64,000 nt of DNA from Candidatus Woesearchaeota archaeon (GTDB taxonomy: Archaea; Nanobdellota; Nanobdellia; Woesearchaeales; DSVV01): assembly GCA_016192995.1 (NCBI GenBank), contig JACPTB010000013.1, forward strand, positions 1 to 64,000, given 5' to 3'. A program made the position numbers and the translations under genes. Positions 26,801-34,438 of this stretch are shown one piece after another. The number at the start of each line of letters is the position of its first letter. The stretch's first letter is position 1. Under the pieces are notes generated by a model that did no database searches, was not told the origin of the DNA, and saw only the letters and a program-made list of their open reading frames with translations.

Positions 26801-28924
26801 ATTATCAGTCATAATACTGAGTCGCGAATGGCAAAACTCGGAGAAGAGCTTCTTCAAGATATTGACAAAGAAACAGTTACGTTTGTTGATAATTTTGATG
26901 GCAGTTTAAAAGAACCAAACGTACTGCCTGCTAAATTTCCTAATTTATTGGTTAATGGCAGCTCAGGTATTGCTGTAGGAATGGCTACAAATATTCCGCC
27001 GCATAATTTGGGCGAGATTAGTGATGGGATTGTCAAGGCAATAGATAATCCTGGTATTTCAATTACAGAATTGATGAATTCAATCAGAGGCCCTGATTTT
27101 CCAACAGGAGGTTTAATTTTAGGAAAAGCTGGTTTGGTAAGCGCCTATACCACAGGAAAAGGCAAGATCAAAGTTCGCGCTAGAACAAGCATTGAAACAA
27201 AAAAAGAGCGCGAAGCTATTATCGTCCATGAAATTCCTTATATGGTCAATAAGTCAACATTAATTACTGAAATTGCTGAATTTGTGAAGGATAAAGTTAT
27301 TGAAGGGATTTCAGATTTGCGTGATGAATCTGATAAATCAGGATTAAGAATTTATATTGAACTTAAAAAAGGAACTTCAGCAGATGTCGTATTGAATCAA
27401 TTATTCAAACATAGTAAATTGCAGGTTACTTTCGGTATAAATTTCCTCGCCATTGTTGATAACAAACCGCGAACATTGTCTTTGAAAGAGATGGTAGGCG
27501 AATTTATTAAACACCGTAAGGATGTGATTACAAAACGAACACAGTATGATCTAATAAAAGCAGAGGAAAGGGTGCACATTCTTGAAGGGTTAAGAATTGC
27601 GTTGGATAATATTGATGGAGCCATTGCATTAATCAAAAGCTCAAAAGAAACAAAAATTGCTCGTGATAAATTGATGGAGAAATATACACTAACTGAAATA
27701 CAGGCTGTAGCAATTCTTGATATGAAGTTGCAGCGTTTGACTGCTCTTGAGCAGGATAAAATAAGGCTAGAGCTTAAGGAACTTTTAACTAAAATTGTAG
27801 ATTACAAAGATATTCTTGCTCATGAAATAAGAGTGCTTACTATTATCAAAAATGAATTGCAAGAGCTTAAAAGCAGCTATAATGATGAGAGAAGAACAGA
27901 GATCACGAATATTGATGATGATAACTTAGAAATTGAAGATTTTATCGAAGAACAAGAGTGTGTTGTTACTATCACGCATGCAGGATATGTAAAGCGCTTG
28001 CCCGTTGATACGTATAAGTCCCAAGGGAGAGGGGGAAAAGGCATTGTTGCCACAACAACTAAAGACGAAGATGTTGTTGAACATCTGTTTATCGCTAACA
28101 CCCACGACTCTTTGCTGGTATTTACTAATGACGGCACGGTCCATTGGATGAAAGTATTTAAAATTCCTGAAGGTTCTCGCCAAGCAAGAGGAAAAGCAAT
28201 AGTTAATCTCCTTGCTATAGATGAAAAGACAAAAATTACTTCCTGTATCCCTATTAAAGAATTTGTTGCAGACAAATATTTAGTGATGGTAACTGAGAAA
28301 GGCGTGGTGAAAAAGACTTCGCTTGAAGCATATTCACATCCTCGTCAAGGTGGCATTAAAGCGATTACTTTAGATGAAGGTGATTGCCTAGTGAATGTAT
28401 TGCTCACTGATGGTGAATCTCAAATATTAATTGCAACCCGCGATGGGCAGGCAGTTAAATTTCATGAAGAAGATGCACGGGCGATAGGAAGAACTTCTCG
28501 AGGAGTAAGAGGTATAACCTTAAAGGGTGATGACACAGTAATTGGTGCAGTGATTGCGAAAGATGAAAAAACATTATTGACTATAACTGAGAATGGTTAT
28601 GGAAAACGGACACCCGTAAGTGAATATCGCCTCATTAATCGTGGTGGTTCAGGAGTTATCAATATCCAATGTTCTGAGCGCAATGGTAGAGTTATTGCAG
28701 TTGATGAAGTTAATGACGAAGATGAATTAATGTTCATCTCGAAAAACGGTATTATTATCCGTACTAGGGCAAAAGATATCTCGAGTATTGGGAGAAACAC
28801 CCAGGGTGTTCGTTTAATGCGTCTTGATGCAGATGACAAAATAGTAGCTACAGCAAAGATCGTTAATGAAGATAATCCAGAAGAAATGAAATTCACTTAT
28901 AATCCAAATCATCCTCATAAATAG
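23816..28924 (+). CDS. gyrA: DNA gyrase subunit A with two inteins
   Basis: 1702 residues, of which 857 are two inteins; the spliced product is 845 residues, normal for GyrA. The extein reads [33 protein letters not shown], then (after intein 1) [15 protein letters not shown] and GDSAAAMRY. Tyr563 is the catalytic tyrosine that bonds to DNA. After intein 2 follow [13 protein letters not shown], the tower/coiled-coil region and a C-terminal beta-pinwheel with a GyrA-box-like QGRGGKG. With GyrB (not in the window) it introduces negative supercoils. Archaeal gyrases are generally viewed as bacterial acquisitions. A leaderless promoter and an upstream palindrome precede it; MITE copy A follows it. 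Confidence 0.97.
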   Translation: MKRDEKGSNLNPEKSASHDENVPVLDSHIIEKPIEQEMKTAYLDYAMSVIIGRALPDIRDGLKPVHRRILYAMYDMGMLHNKPFKKSARIVGECFVKDTLVATSRGLIPIQYIEKGDVVSTQKGEHKVTELYEMPEKKLLKIILKNGTSNTVTPSQKFKVINGELEFVWKEAKDLNEEDYVMVKNVYPNIKKEVLLGKFNNKRIYLNKNIAYVLGQLLSDGWVEKGYNHRKGFRCGFCSNSVEVITKIKEILQQEFNYEATVEYKEKEIITASGSLLLSKLQTVRINATAINQFLVQAFNLEGVNAYTKIIPKQIFQSPQSVVFSLISGMIDGDGSVHNKRNQIHYGSISEKMIDQLQILLQSLGVMSRKSVTTKLLGGVINQRKIMSKHPFYNLEIEGRFAVQLAKQLQLQHEIKAERVANFKKKMLKVSHFDEIPYAGKVLFEELSKHHLGSGWYKDKINSKYSDVINHILENNIFFLKIEKVAEAKSDKTYDIQVEHEHEFIANGMISHNCLGKYHPHGDSAVYESLVRMAQDFSLRYLLVDGQGNFGSIDGDSAAAMRYCITGDSLVITNDGLVRIDEISKQENINIKVLSKDKQVHAASKWFDSGQHPTLKIITNKGYSLTGTYNHPVLTMTANEIGKPIFEWKLLEHIHEGEFVVIDRSTDTFWPEKQKELVSYYPEIRKTRKPRTLPQYLNQDLGYILGSFISEGTLNADNKIEFCNTDINWINALSAVWNKLFPDTRLHFFKRKPSSYGKKEYYRLECHGRYTLEFLRNIGLTATKSAKRAVPKLIFQSPKEVVASFLKAYFEGDGSISYAHKMIELSCCSKSEGLITELQILLLRFGIDSFKRYDKYREIWKLYLRGKRNVLRFYKEIGFLSDYKMKKLEYVLYNYKKESSSTDYVPFISDFIRSRTDDSFTQKNNFDRYGTMEKNYHTISKILLEKTKVDHASLFEYFLTYNYLFDKVLAKQEAGIQKVFSLRVDSNCHSFISNGIISHNTESRMAKLGEELLQDIDKETVTFVDNFDGSLKEPNVLPAKFPNLLVNGSSGIAVGMATNIPPHNLGEISDGIVKAIDNPGISITELMNSIRGPDFPTGGLILGKAGLVSAYTTGKGKIKVRARTSIETKKEREAIIVHEIPYMVNKSTLITEIAEFVKDKVIEGISDLRDESDKSGLRIYIELKKGTSADVVLNQLFKHSKLQVTFGINFLAIVDNKPRTLSLKEMVGEFIKHRKDVITKRTQYDLIKAEERVHILEGLRIALDNIDGAIALIKSSKETKIARDKLMEKYTLTEIQAVAILDMKLQRLTALEQDKIRLELKELLTKIVDYKDILAHEIRVLTIIKNELQELKSSYNDERRTEITNIDDDNLEIEDFIEEQECVVTITHAGYVKRLPVDTYKSQGRGGKGIVATTTKDEDVVEHLFIANTHDSLLVFTNDGTVHWMKVFKIPEGSRQARGKAIVNLLAIDEKTKITSCIPIKEFVADKYLVMVTEKGVVKKTSLEAYSHPRQGGIKAITLDEGDCLVNVLLTDGESQILIATRDGQAVKFHEEDARAIGRTSRGVRGITLKGDDTVIGAVIAKDEKTLLTITENGYGKRTPVSEYRLINRGGSGVINIQCSERNGRVIAVDEVNDEDELMFISKNGIIIRTRAKDISSIGRNTQGVRLMRLDADDKIVATAKIVNEDNPEEMKFTYNPNHPHK
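24095..25354 (+). mobile_element. Intein 1 in gyrA (420 residues, LAGLIDADG endonuclease)
   Basis: Residues 94-513, inserted between VGE and [10 protein letters not shown]. It begins [13 protein letters not shown] and ends MISHN, with Cys as the +1 extein residue, so all splice-junction residues are present. Two DOD endonuclease motifs are visible: [13 protein letters not shown] and [12 protein letters not shown]. The usual block B histidine (TxxH) is replaced: the codons give TPSQKF. Splicing may therefore follow a modified course. The endonuclease motifs keep their acidic residues, so homing activity is plausible. Confidence 0.93.
25505..26815 (+). mobile_element. Intein 2 in gyrA (437 residues, LAGLIDADG endonuclease), at the catalytic tyrosine
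   Basis: Residues 564-1000, inserted directly after Tyr563 in AAMRY/TESR. This is the site known for the mycobacterial GyrA inteins, and the N-terminus [13 protein letters not shown] resembles theirs. Block B is intact ([10 protein letters not shown]), block F is [14 protein letters not shown] and the C-terminus is IISHN before Thr. Endonuclease motifs are [11 protein letters not shown] and [12 protein letters not shown]. Until it is removed, the gyrase active site is split. Confidence 0.94.
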
Positions 28925-28938
28925 GTGTTGTTTAACAT

Positions 28939-29099
28939 GGCTCTGGTGAAAATGTAGTTTTTGGCATCTTTTGGTGAGGCTCTTCAGTGTTATCAACGAG
29001 GATTTTTCGGAGTGCCAGAGAGAAAAATCCAGTCAAACTACACTTCAAAAGCCGAACTGATGCCAAAACCGAGGCTATGCCGAGATTTTCACCAGAGCC
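28939..29099. mobile_element. MITE-like inverted-repeat element, copy A
   Basis: 161 bp with termini GGCTCTGGTGAAAAT ... ATTTTCACCAGAGCC. The flanks GTTTAACAT (28930-28938) and ATTTAACAT (29100-29108) match at 8 of 9 bases. The core hairpin at 29000-29030 has stem GGATTTTTC / GAAAAATCC. The right flank contains the stop codon of the lipid-kinase gene, so the element sits exactly at that gene's 3' end, between it and the end of gyrA. Confidence 0.87.
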
Positions 29100-29101
29100 A
29101 T

Positions 29102-29965
29102 TTAACATATAATCTTAATTGCTTTCTCAAACATTGTTATCTTAACAGGAGTAGTTCCGTTATCTTCTGCATCAGTATGGTTAAGTACAGGTGTTTTTGA
29201 AGTAATGGTTAATTCCTTGCAAATAATGTGCTCAACATCTTTAAACAGATGATGTTTTTGCGCTAATACGCCATATAAATAGCGTAAATTATCTAACAGA
29301 TTTTTCTTTTGAAAAACAAGCACATCAAACTGACCATCGTACTCATTGCCCTCTTTAATCAAGGTAAAAAACTTATGAAATTTAACCACATTACAAACTA
29401 AAACAAAATACCCTGTTCTTTTTTTCCCGCAGCAATCTATGCTTAACTCTTGAGGTTTATAATCAATCATTGTTTTTAACAGAGAAATAGGGTACGCAGC
29501 TTCCCCCACCATTCTTTTTAGTTGAGGTTGAACATAATGATAAGCATGCGCATCAAATCCAATGCCTGAAGCAATAACAAAATACCTTTCATTTGCTTTG
29601 CCTACATCAATGTTTCTTGATCTTTCCGAAGCAATAAGTTCACCAAGTTCTTCAATAGATTTACCAGTAAGCCCTAAGCTTCGAGCAAACATATTCGAGG
29701 TTCCTAATGGCAAAATTGCCAAAGTAGGCTTCTGTTTTTTCTGTTTATTGAGCATGATGCCATTAATAACTTCATTTATTGTCCCGTCTCCTCCACCGGT
29801 AATAATAATATCATGGTTGCTGCCCTTAGCAAAGAGCAATGCATCACCTTTCTTTTCAGTAGAGATAACGTCAACGCAAGAAGAGAATCTCTCCTTAATT
29901 TTCTCAATAACAATCTCTTTATTCTTTTTCCCAGAATAAGGATTAATCAATAATAAATATCTCAT
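29102..29965 (-). CDS. Diacylglycerol/lipid kinase family protein (YegS/BmrU type)
   Basis: 287 residues. The DAGK catalytic domain is clear: LLLINPYSGKKN at the N-terminus, the nucleotide-binding loop GGGDGTINEVINGI, LAILPLGTSNMFARSLG and ASGIGFDAHAY. The length fits the bacterial/archaeal YegS/BmrU group, which phosphorylates lipid substrates with ATP. The exact lipid cannot be read from sequence; in archaea it could be an isoprenoid or archaeol-type alcohol. The start overlaps the tldE stop by four bases, so it is the third gene of the tldD-tldE operon. Its stop codon lies inside the target-site duplication of MITE copy A. Confidence 0.9.
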   Translation of the reverse strand: MRYLLLINPYSGKKNKEIVIEKIKERFSSCVDVISTEKKGDALLFAKGSNHDIIITGGGDGTINEVINGIMLNKQKKQKPTLAILPLGTSNMFARSLGLTGKSIEELGELIASERSRNIDVGKANERYFVIASGIGFDAHAYHYVQPQLKRMVGEAAYPISLLKTMIDYKPQELSIDCCGKKRTGYFVLVCNVVKFHKFFTLIKEGNEYDGQFDVLVFQKKNLLDNLRYLYGVLAQKHHLFKDVEHIICKELTITSKTPVLNHTDAEDNGTTPVKITMFEKAIKIIC

Positions 29966-31275
29966 GTTTTTAACCCTGCCACAGTACCTTTATGAAAACA
30001 AATAAGCTTAGGTCCAACATAGCTATCTAATGATATTTTCTCTTTGCTTAATGAACAGTTCTTAATTAAATCAAAGACATTGCCCGTAAACATGCCTCCT
30101 CTGAAAGGAGTCCGCAACCCATTTTTAATAAAATATCCAAGTCTTATCTCCGCAGAAAATGCTCCAGATATGGCATCAGGGACATACGATGCAAAAGAAA
30201 CAATCTCGACTCGATCTTTAGTAGTTAGTTCCGTTTCAGTTTTGCTTCCCGAAGCTACTTCAAGAGTTCCAAGGCTTCCTGTTGGCTGAATCGAAAGATA
30301 ATCAGCATATTGTTGTGAAGCAAAATAATTTTTAAACACACCTTCTTCAATTAAAGATAAAGGCTTTGAAACAACACCATCTTCGTCGAACAGCGCCGAG
30401 GCAGGATTATAATCTAGAAACGGATTTGTCGTTAAGGTGATTTTATCTCCTTTAAATGTGCCAAGTGATGTACCTTTTTTATAACAGCTTAAATCCATAT
30501 ATTTTAATTTAGCAGAACAATGCATAGTTAATGGTCCAAGCTGCAAATGCGGGACAAAAAATTCATGCAATGCATCTCCTTTAAGAAGTACGTTCCCTGA
30601 AAAGGTTGATGGTTGTTGCGCATGGAGAACATCTTTAACAATAGCAACTTTTTCTTGAACAAAATTTGCAATATCAAAATCAGCAAGCCTCGCATAGGAA
30701 GCGCTTGCAACAAATTCCTGCTCTTTGCTATCCTCAAATGCCGTGATAATAAATTCAACAAATACGTGTGTTTTTTCAGTGGAAAGATCCACACCGTTGC
30801 TGTTTAAAACATGGAATTTAGCTGTTGAAGTGTGCAGTTCCATGCTGTTTAGTTTAACATTTGAGTATTTTTGTAGTTCATTTTTAAAAGTACTAACCAA
30901 GGTAATGAATTGGTTAGTGGTAATTTGAGCAATTTCTTTATCCCATAATTTCGGAACAGCCATAAGCTGCTCGGGTTTTGGAAGAGTATATTTCTTCTTC
31001 CTGCTTAATGAGCAAATAAAAACAGCATCAGCTAATTGTCTCTGTAGCACTTTTTCATCATCAGTGGCAACAGGAAATTCGGCATCGCCGATCTCATCAC
31101 CAAAATATTTATACACTTTAACACTGATATCTTCTCGTTGTCCTTCGAGAATATCTTCTATTTCAAATTGTTTGAGAATATATATATTTTTACGCTCTAT
31201 TTTTCTTAAAAAGATTCTCCATCCATCTATTTCCTGATGAGATGAAAGTATATTCTGAATTTTTTTGAGGTTCAT
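29962..31275 (-). CDS. tldE: TldE/PmbA-type subunit of the TldD-TldE protease
   Basis: 437 residues. The TldE/PmbA-like layout is visible: an N-terminal alpha/beta domain (EDILEGQREDISVKVYKYFGD), then LKGDALHEFF, CSAKLKYMD, TTNPFLDYNPASALFDEDGVVSKPLSLIEEGVFKNYF, and a C-terminal domain with GYFIKNGLRTPFRGGMFTGNVFDLI. As in the family, no HExxxH is present, so it is the non-catalytic partner of TldD. The complex degrades unfolded peptides and, in other organisms, matures peptide antibiotics. It overlaps tldD by four bases. Confidence 0.92.
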   Translation of the reverse strand: MNLKKIQNILSSHQEIDGWRIFLRKIERKNIYILKQFEIEDILEGQREDISVKVYKYFGDEIGDAEFPVATDDEKVLQRQLADAVFICSLSRKKKYTLPKPEQLMAVPKLWDKEIAQITTNQFITLVSTFKNELQKYSNVKLNSMELHTSTAKFHVLNSNGVDLSTEKTHVFVEFIITAFEDSKEQEFVASASYARLADFDIANFVQEKVAIVKDVLHAQQPSTFSGNVLLKGDALHEFFVPHLQLGPLTMHCSAKLKYMDLSCYKKGTSLGTFKGDKITLTTNPFLDYNPASALFDEDGVVSKPLSLIEEGVFKNYFASQQYADYLSIQPTGSLGTLEVASGSKTETELTTKDRVEIVSFASYVPDAISGAFSAEIRLGYFIKNGLRTPFRGGMFTGNVFDLIKNCSLSKEKISLDSYVGPKLICFHKGTVAGLKT

Positions 31276-32663
31276 GATAAATGCAGCTCCTTAATCAATA
31301 AATGTGGTCCGCCTTCACAGACTCTAACCCATTCTTTATGTCCTTTGCCGCATCTTCCGCAGCCTGGTAGTATTAACTCATTGCCCACCATCATGATATT
31401 GGATAAAATGGTTGGTAAAAATCCCGTCATCCCTACTTCAAAAAATAGTTCTCCTGTTAATCTGCCGTGGATAACTCTTTCAGCAAGAATACCTTGGATT
31501 TGTGTGCCCCATCCTTTGGGATCTTCCATGCCTCCAGTTGAATAATGCAAATAATAACCATCATCAATAGATTCGAGCATTTTTCGAGGGTCGTCATTGC
31601 CAGGCATAAAATAGGTATTTGACATTCGCGCAAACACTTTGTGGTCATAACTTTCTGCTCGTGCATTTCCTGAGCGTAAAAAATTGCTCCGTGAAGCTGA
31701 ATACAAATCAGTAATTGGTCTATTAACCAAACCTTCCTTAACAAGGAAGGTTTGATCAGTTATCTGCCCTTCATCATCAAAAAAAAAGCTTCCGTTTTTT
31801 CCAGAAAATGAAGGATTATCAACAATAGAAACATAATCAGGGGCAATTTTCCTGCCAAGGTATTGTGAAGCCATAGCTCTTCCTTTGAACATAGTATCAG
31901 CTTCCATGCCATGTCCAAAACTTTCATGTGCTAACAAACCAGTGACAGGCGGCGTCAATAAACAAGTATATCGTCCTGGTTGAATCCTTTTTGCATCAAT
32001 AATCCGCAATGCCATAGTGCAAACATCATTAATATCTTGTTCTGAAATATCAGTTGCTTCATAACCAGGCTTAAAATAAGCTTTGTAATAATATCTTGTT
32101 TCTCCTTCTGCTGTTTGCACAAAGGGCAGAACCAGAATAAAACAACTATTAATGATTTGGCTGAGTTTTTTCTTGTTATTAACAAATATTTTGATCTCAA
32201 TGCCTTCTTCATATAAAACGCGAGTATTAATGATGCGCTTATCAAATGCCATGATTTGTTGTTGAAGTTTATTGACAAAAGCGACCTTTTCATTGATGCG
32301 GATAGCATGCTGATCAATAGTCCCTTTTTGTTCAAAATCATTTTCAAAAATACTGGTATCTTTAATCAGTTTAACAGTCTCCTTGTTGCTCATCACAGAA
32401 TCACGGAGTTCTTCAGCAGCCTTTTTAAGGCTGGTTTTATTAAAGCCGCTTATTCCCTTCTCAAGAAATTTTTCCCCATCAAACACCCGTAATTTTACTC
32501 CGATATCAGCATCATCATGAATGTCAATAATAGTTTTGTCTTTATTGATGGTTCTATCAGAAACAGCAGTATACAAACAATCAGCATAAAGAGCTTTTTC
32601 TTCCATAATCTTAACAAGTTGAGAAAAGAATTCTTTGATTTCTTTTATCTGCTTTTTCTTCAT
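31272..32663 (-). CDS. tldD: TldD metalloprotease
   Basis: 463 residues. The zinc-binding motif HESFGHGMEAD is intact, followed by SIVDNPSFSGKNGSFFFDDEG, TDLYSASRS, GNARAESYDHKVFARMSNTYFMPGNDD and the C-terminal GRLTGELFFEVGMTGFLP ... CGRCGKGHKEWVRVCEGGP. These are the conserved blocks of TldD. It forms a heterodimer with TldE, encoded directly downstream with overlapping start and stop, and degrades small unfolded peptides in the cytoplasm. A perfect hairpin with 12-bp arms lies in the frame at 31728-31754. MITE copy B lies 46 bases upstream of its start. Confidence 0.94.
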   Translation of the reverse strand: MKKKQIKEIKEFFSQLVKIMEEKALYADCLYTAVSDRTINKDKTIIDIHDDADIGVKLRVFDGEKFLEKGISGFNKTSLKKAAEELRDSVMSNKETVKLIKDTSIFENDFEQKGTIDQHAIRINEKVAFVNKLQQQIMAFDKRIINTRVLYEEGIEIKIFVNNKKKLSQIINSCFILVLPFVQTAEGETRYYYKAYFKPGYEATDISEQDINDVCTMALRIIDAKRIQPGRYTCLLTPPVTGLLAHESFGHGMEADTMFKGRAMASQYLGRKIAPDYVSIVDNPSFSGKNGSFFFDDEGQITDQTFLVKEGLVNRPITDLYSASRSNFLRSGNARAESYDHKVFARMSNTYFMPGNDDPRKMLESIDDGYYLHYSTGGMEDPKGWGTQIQGILAERVIHGRLTGELFFEVGMTGFLPTILSNIMMVGNELILPGCGRCGKGHKEWVRVCEGGPHLLIKELHLS

Positions 32664-32709
32664 GCTATTGAAGAAAAATCAATGTTTTAAAAATGTTATT
32701 ATCTCTAAC

Positions 32710-32871
32710 GGCTCTGGTGAAAATGTAGTTTTTGGCATCTTTTTGTGAGGCTCTTTAATTTCATAAGTGAGGATTTTTCGGAGTTCCAGAGAGAAAAATC
32801 CAATAAAATATACTCTTAACAAGCCGAACTGATGCCAAAACCGAGGCTATGCCGAGATTTTCACCGGAGCC
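32710..32871. mobile_element. MITE-like inverted-repeat element, copy B
   Basis: 162 bp with termini GGCTCTGGTGAAAAT ... ATTTTCACCGGAGCC. It is flanked by the perfect 9-bp direct repeat ATCTCTAAC (32701-32709 and 32872-32880). The core hairpin GGATTTTTC / GAAAAATCC is at 32771-32801. Its sequence is very close to copy A over most of its length. It lies between the divergent starts of tldD and the 32917 gene; the TATA box of the latter begins a few bases after the right duplication. Confidence 0.92.
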
Positions 32872-32885
32872 ATCTCTAACAGAAC

Positions 32886-32894
32886 ATTTTTATA
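32886..32894 (+). promoter_or_regulatory. TATA box of the 32917 gene
   Basis: TTTTTATAC is centred about 27 bases before the ATG at 32917 (leaderless spacing) and begins six bases after the right target-site duplication of MITE copy B. Confidence 0.55.
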
Positions 32895-32916
32895 CCCTTT
32901 CAAACAACCTCTTAAC

Positions 32917-33288
32917 ATGGGTAAATTAGGATTAACAGGATTGCTTCTCTCTGCTGCGTTATTAGTGTCAAAACCATCTGAAGCATTATTAACTTATGAA
33001 GATTTAGATAGACCTCCGCCAGTAACTGCTTATGGCACTTGTATCTATAAAAAAATGATTTGGACAGTAGATTGTTATCAAGGAAAAGGATGTAGAACTG
33101 AAAAAGTGACAGATCTTCAAGGAAATCCAGTTGAATACCCCCAAGGTCTTTGTCCCCCGGATGTTGCATTCAGAGGAGGACAGATTCTTTTCTGTTTAGA
33201 TCCACTGCCTGAAAAATGTTATACTCCTCCACTTCCAGATAAATGTCAAGAAAAGCCGACTATCTCTTTGGATTGTTTATGCTGTTAA
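32917..33288 (+). CDS. Small secreted Cys-rich protein
   Basis: 123 residues. A signal peptide (LGLTGLLLSAALLVSKPSEA) is followed by a proline- and cysteine-rich mature part with YGTCIYKKMIWTVDCYQGKGC, PQGLCPPD, FCLDPLPEKC and a terminal CLCC. Nine cysteines in about 100 residues suggest a disulfide-stabilised extracellular protein. No family is recognised. Monocistronic from a leaderless promoter next to MITE copy B. It could be a secreted effector or surface protein, but nothing in the sequence proves either. Confidence 0.7.
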   Translation: MGKLGLTGLLLSAALLVSKPSEALLTYEDLDRPPPVTAYGTCIYKKMIWTVDCYQGKGCRTEKVTDLQGNPVEYPQGLCPPDVAFRGGQILFCLDPLPEKCYTPPLPDKCQEKPTISLDCLCC

Positions 33289-33374
33289 TTTTGTACACAA
33301 ATAGATTTTCAAAACAATAGTTCTGAGACCTTTTTCACCTAAATGGTTTTAAAGGTAATAGCATATCTAAGAAC

Positions 33375-34037
33375 ATGCACCTTTTGCCTCAAAATTATGG
33401 TCCAGTAGTTCAGCCAGTTTACGCTGTTCCTAGAAAAAAATCTTCATATAGCATTGGAGCAAGGTTTCATCAATCTAAAAGAACACAAACAACAGAAATT
33501 ACTTTAGAAGTAGCTTTACAGCAAGAACTCGATCAAGTAAAACAAATTATCAGATATCATAAAAAACAAACAATTACCGAAGAATCTCTTGATGTTGTTC
33601 TTGCAAAACATGATCTTCCGGAAAAAGTGATTATTGAACAAATCCCTTCTTCAGATTACAAAACAATGGAGGTTAATGTCTATGCGCTCCCAAGTCCTCA
33701 ACATAAACCAGAACAGATTGCTTCCTACAATCTCTCTTTGCAGGAATATCAAGAACAAAGAAGGGATGACATTGCAGACACGACTCGATTTTTGCCAGTA
33801 AAACATCGGATTTTCGAACAAATGCCAGAAGGATTGTTTGGTTATACGTTTATTGGTTCTGATAAAGTCTACATAAACCAATCATTAGTTGGAGGAAGAA
33901 AAGAAGAAACCATTGTCCATGAATCAATACATACGCCAGATGAATACGAAACACGGGTGATTACATCGTGGATATTACATAAAGAAACAAATAAGTATAT
34001 GATGAAAGGAATGGTTATGCATAAACAAGAAAAATAA
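33375..34037 (+). CDS. Putative small HExxH metallopeptidase-like protein
   Basis: 220 residues, no signal peptide. The C-terminal region contains VHESIHTPDEYETRVITSWIL: an HExxH zinc motif followed shortly by a DEYE segment that could supply a third ligand, as in compact gluzincin-like peptidases. The N-terminal half is polar, with a helical segment (EVALQQELDQVKQIIRYHKKQ). I do not recognise the family; enzymatic activity is an inference from one motif. Preceded by an 86-base gap after the Cys-rich protein on the same strand. Confidence 0.6.
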   Translation: MHLLPQNYGPVVQPVYAVPRKKSSYSIGARFHQSKRTQTTEITLEVALQQELDQVKQIIRYHKKQTITEESLDVVLAKHDLPEKVIIEQIPSSDYKTMEVNVYALPSPQHKPEQIASYNLSLQEYQEQRRDDIADTTRFLPVKHRIFEQMPEGLFGYTFIGSDKVYINQSLVGGRKEETIVHESIHTPDEYETRVITSWILHKETNKYMMKGMVMHKQEK

Positions 34038-34075
34038 TAAATCTATCCAATAACAGTTAAATTATGGTGATAAAA

Positions 34076-34420
34076 ATGGATGAAATAAAAGATTACCCCT
34101 GTAGTTGCGGAGGAAAACTGAAAAAAAGTTTTTGTTCAGTAGAATTCTTTGGTATTGATTTTGGTGAAAGAGCTTGTGAAGTTTGTACTTCTTGTGGAAC
34201 AGAATTTCTAGACGATGCCACCCTCGAAGAAATTGAAAAGCAAGTTAAAGAGAGAAAAATATTTGGTTTGGAAAAACAGGTAAAGATAGGTAAATCAGGC
34301 AATTCTTTAGTTATTCGCATACCCCCTGAAATTGCAGCATTTACTAATTCAAAACCAGATACACCCGTGAGAATATTCCCTAAATCTAAGACTAAAATAG
34401 AACTAGAGCTAGTAACGTAA
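34076..34420 (+). CDS. Zinc-finger + SpoVT/AbrB-domain regulator
   Basis: 114 residues from the ATG at 34076, which follows a GGTGAT ribosome-binding site; an earlier in-frame ATG overlaps that site. The N-terminus has two CxCG/CxxC knuckles (CSCGGKL and CEVCTSCGTEF), as in the YgiT/MqsA-type zinc domain. The C-terminus is a SpoVT/AbrB DNA-binding element (IGKSGNSLVIRIPPEIAAF). This combination suggests a small transcription regulator, possibly antitoxin-like, but no toxin gene adjoins it. It is followed 18 bases later by the DUF255 gene. Confidence 0.75.
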   Translation: MDEIKDYPCSCGGKLKKSFCSVEFFGIDFGERACEVCTSCGTEFLDDATLEEIEKQVKERKIFGLEKQVKIGKSGNSLVIRIPPEIAAFTNSKPDTPVRIFPKSKTKIELELVT

Positions 34421-34438
34421 ATTTTAAGGAGAATAAGT

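Noticed and set aside
28961-29200. Plus-strand frame running from MITE copy A into the lipid-kinase gene
   Set aside because: It reads antisense through a clear DAGK gene; the similar frame at 47712-47987 arises from the same repeat sequence in copy D.
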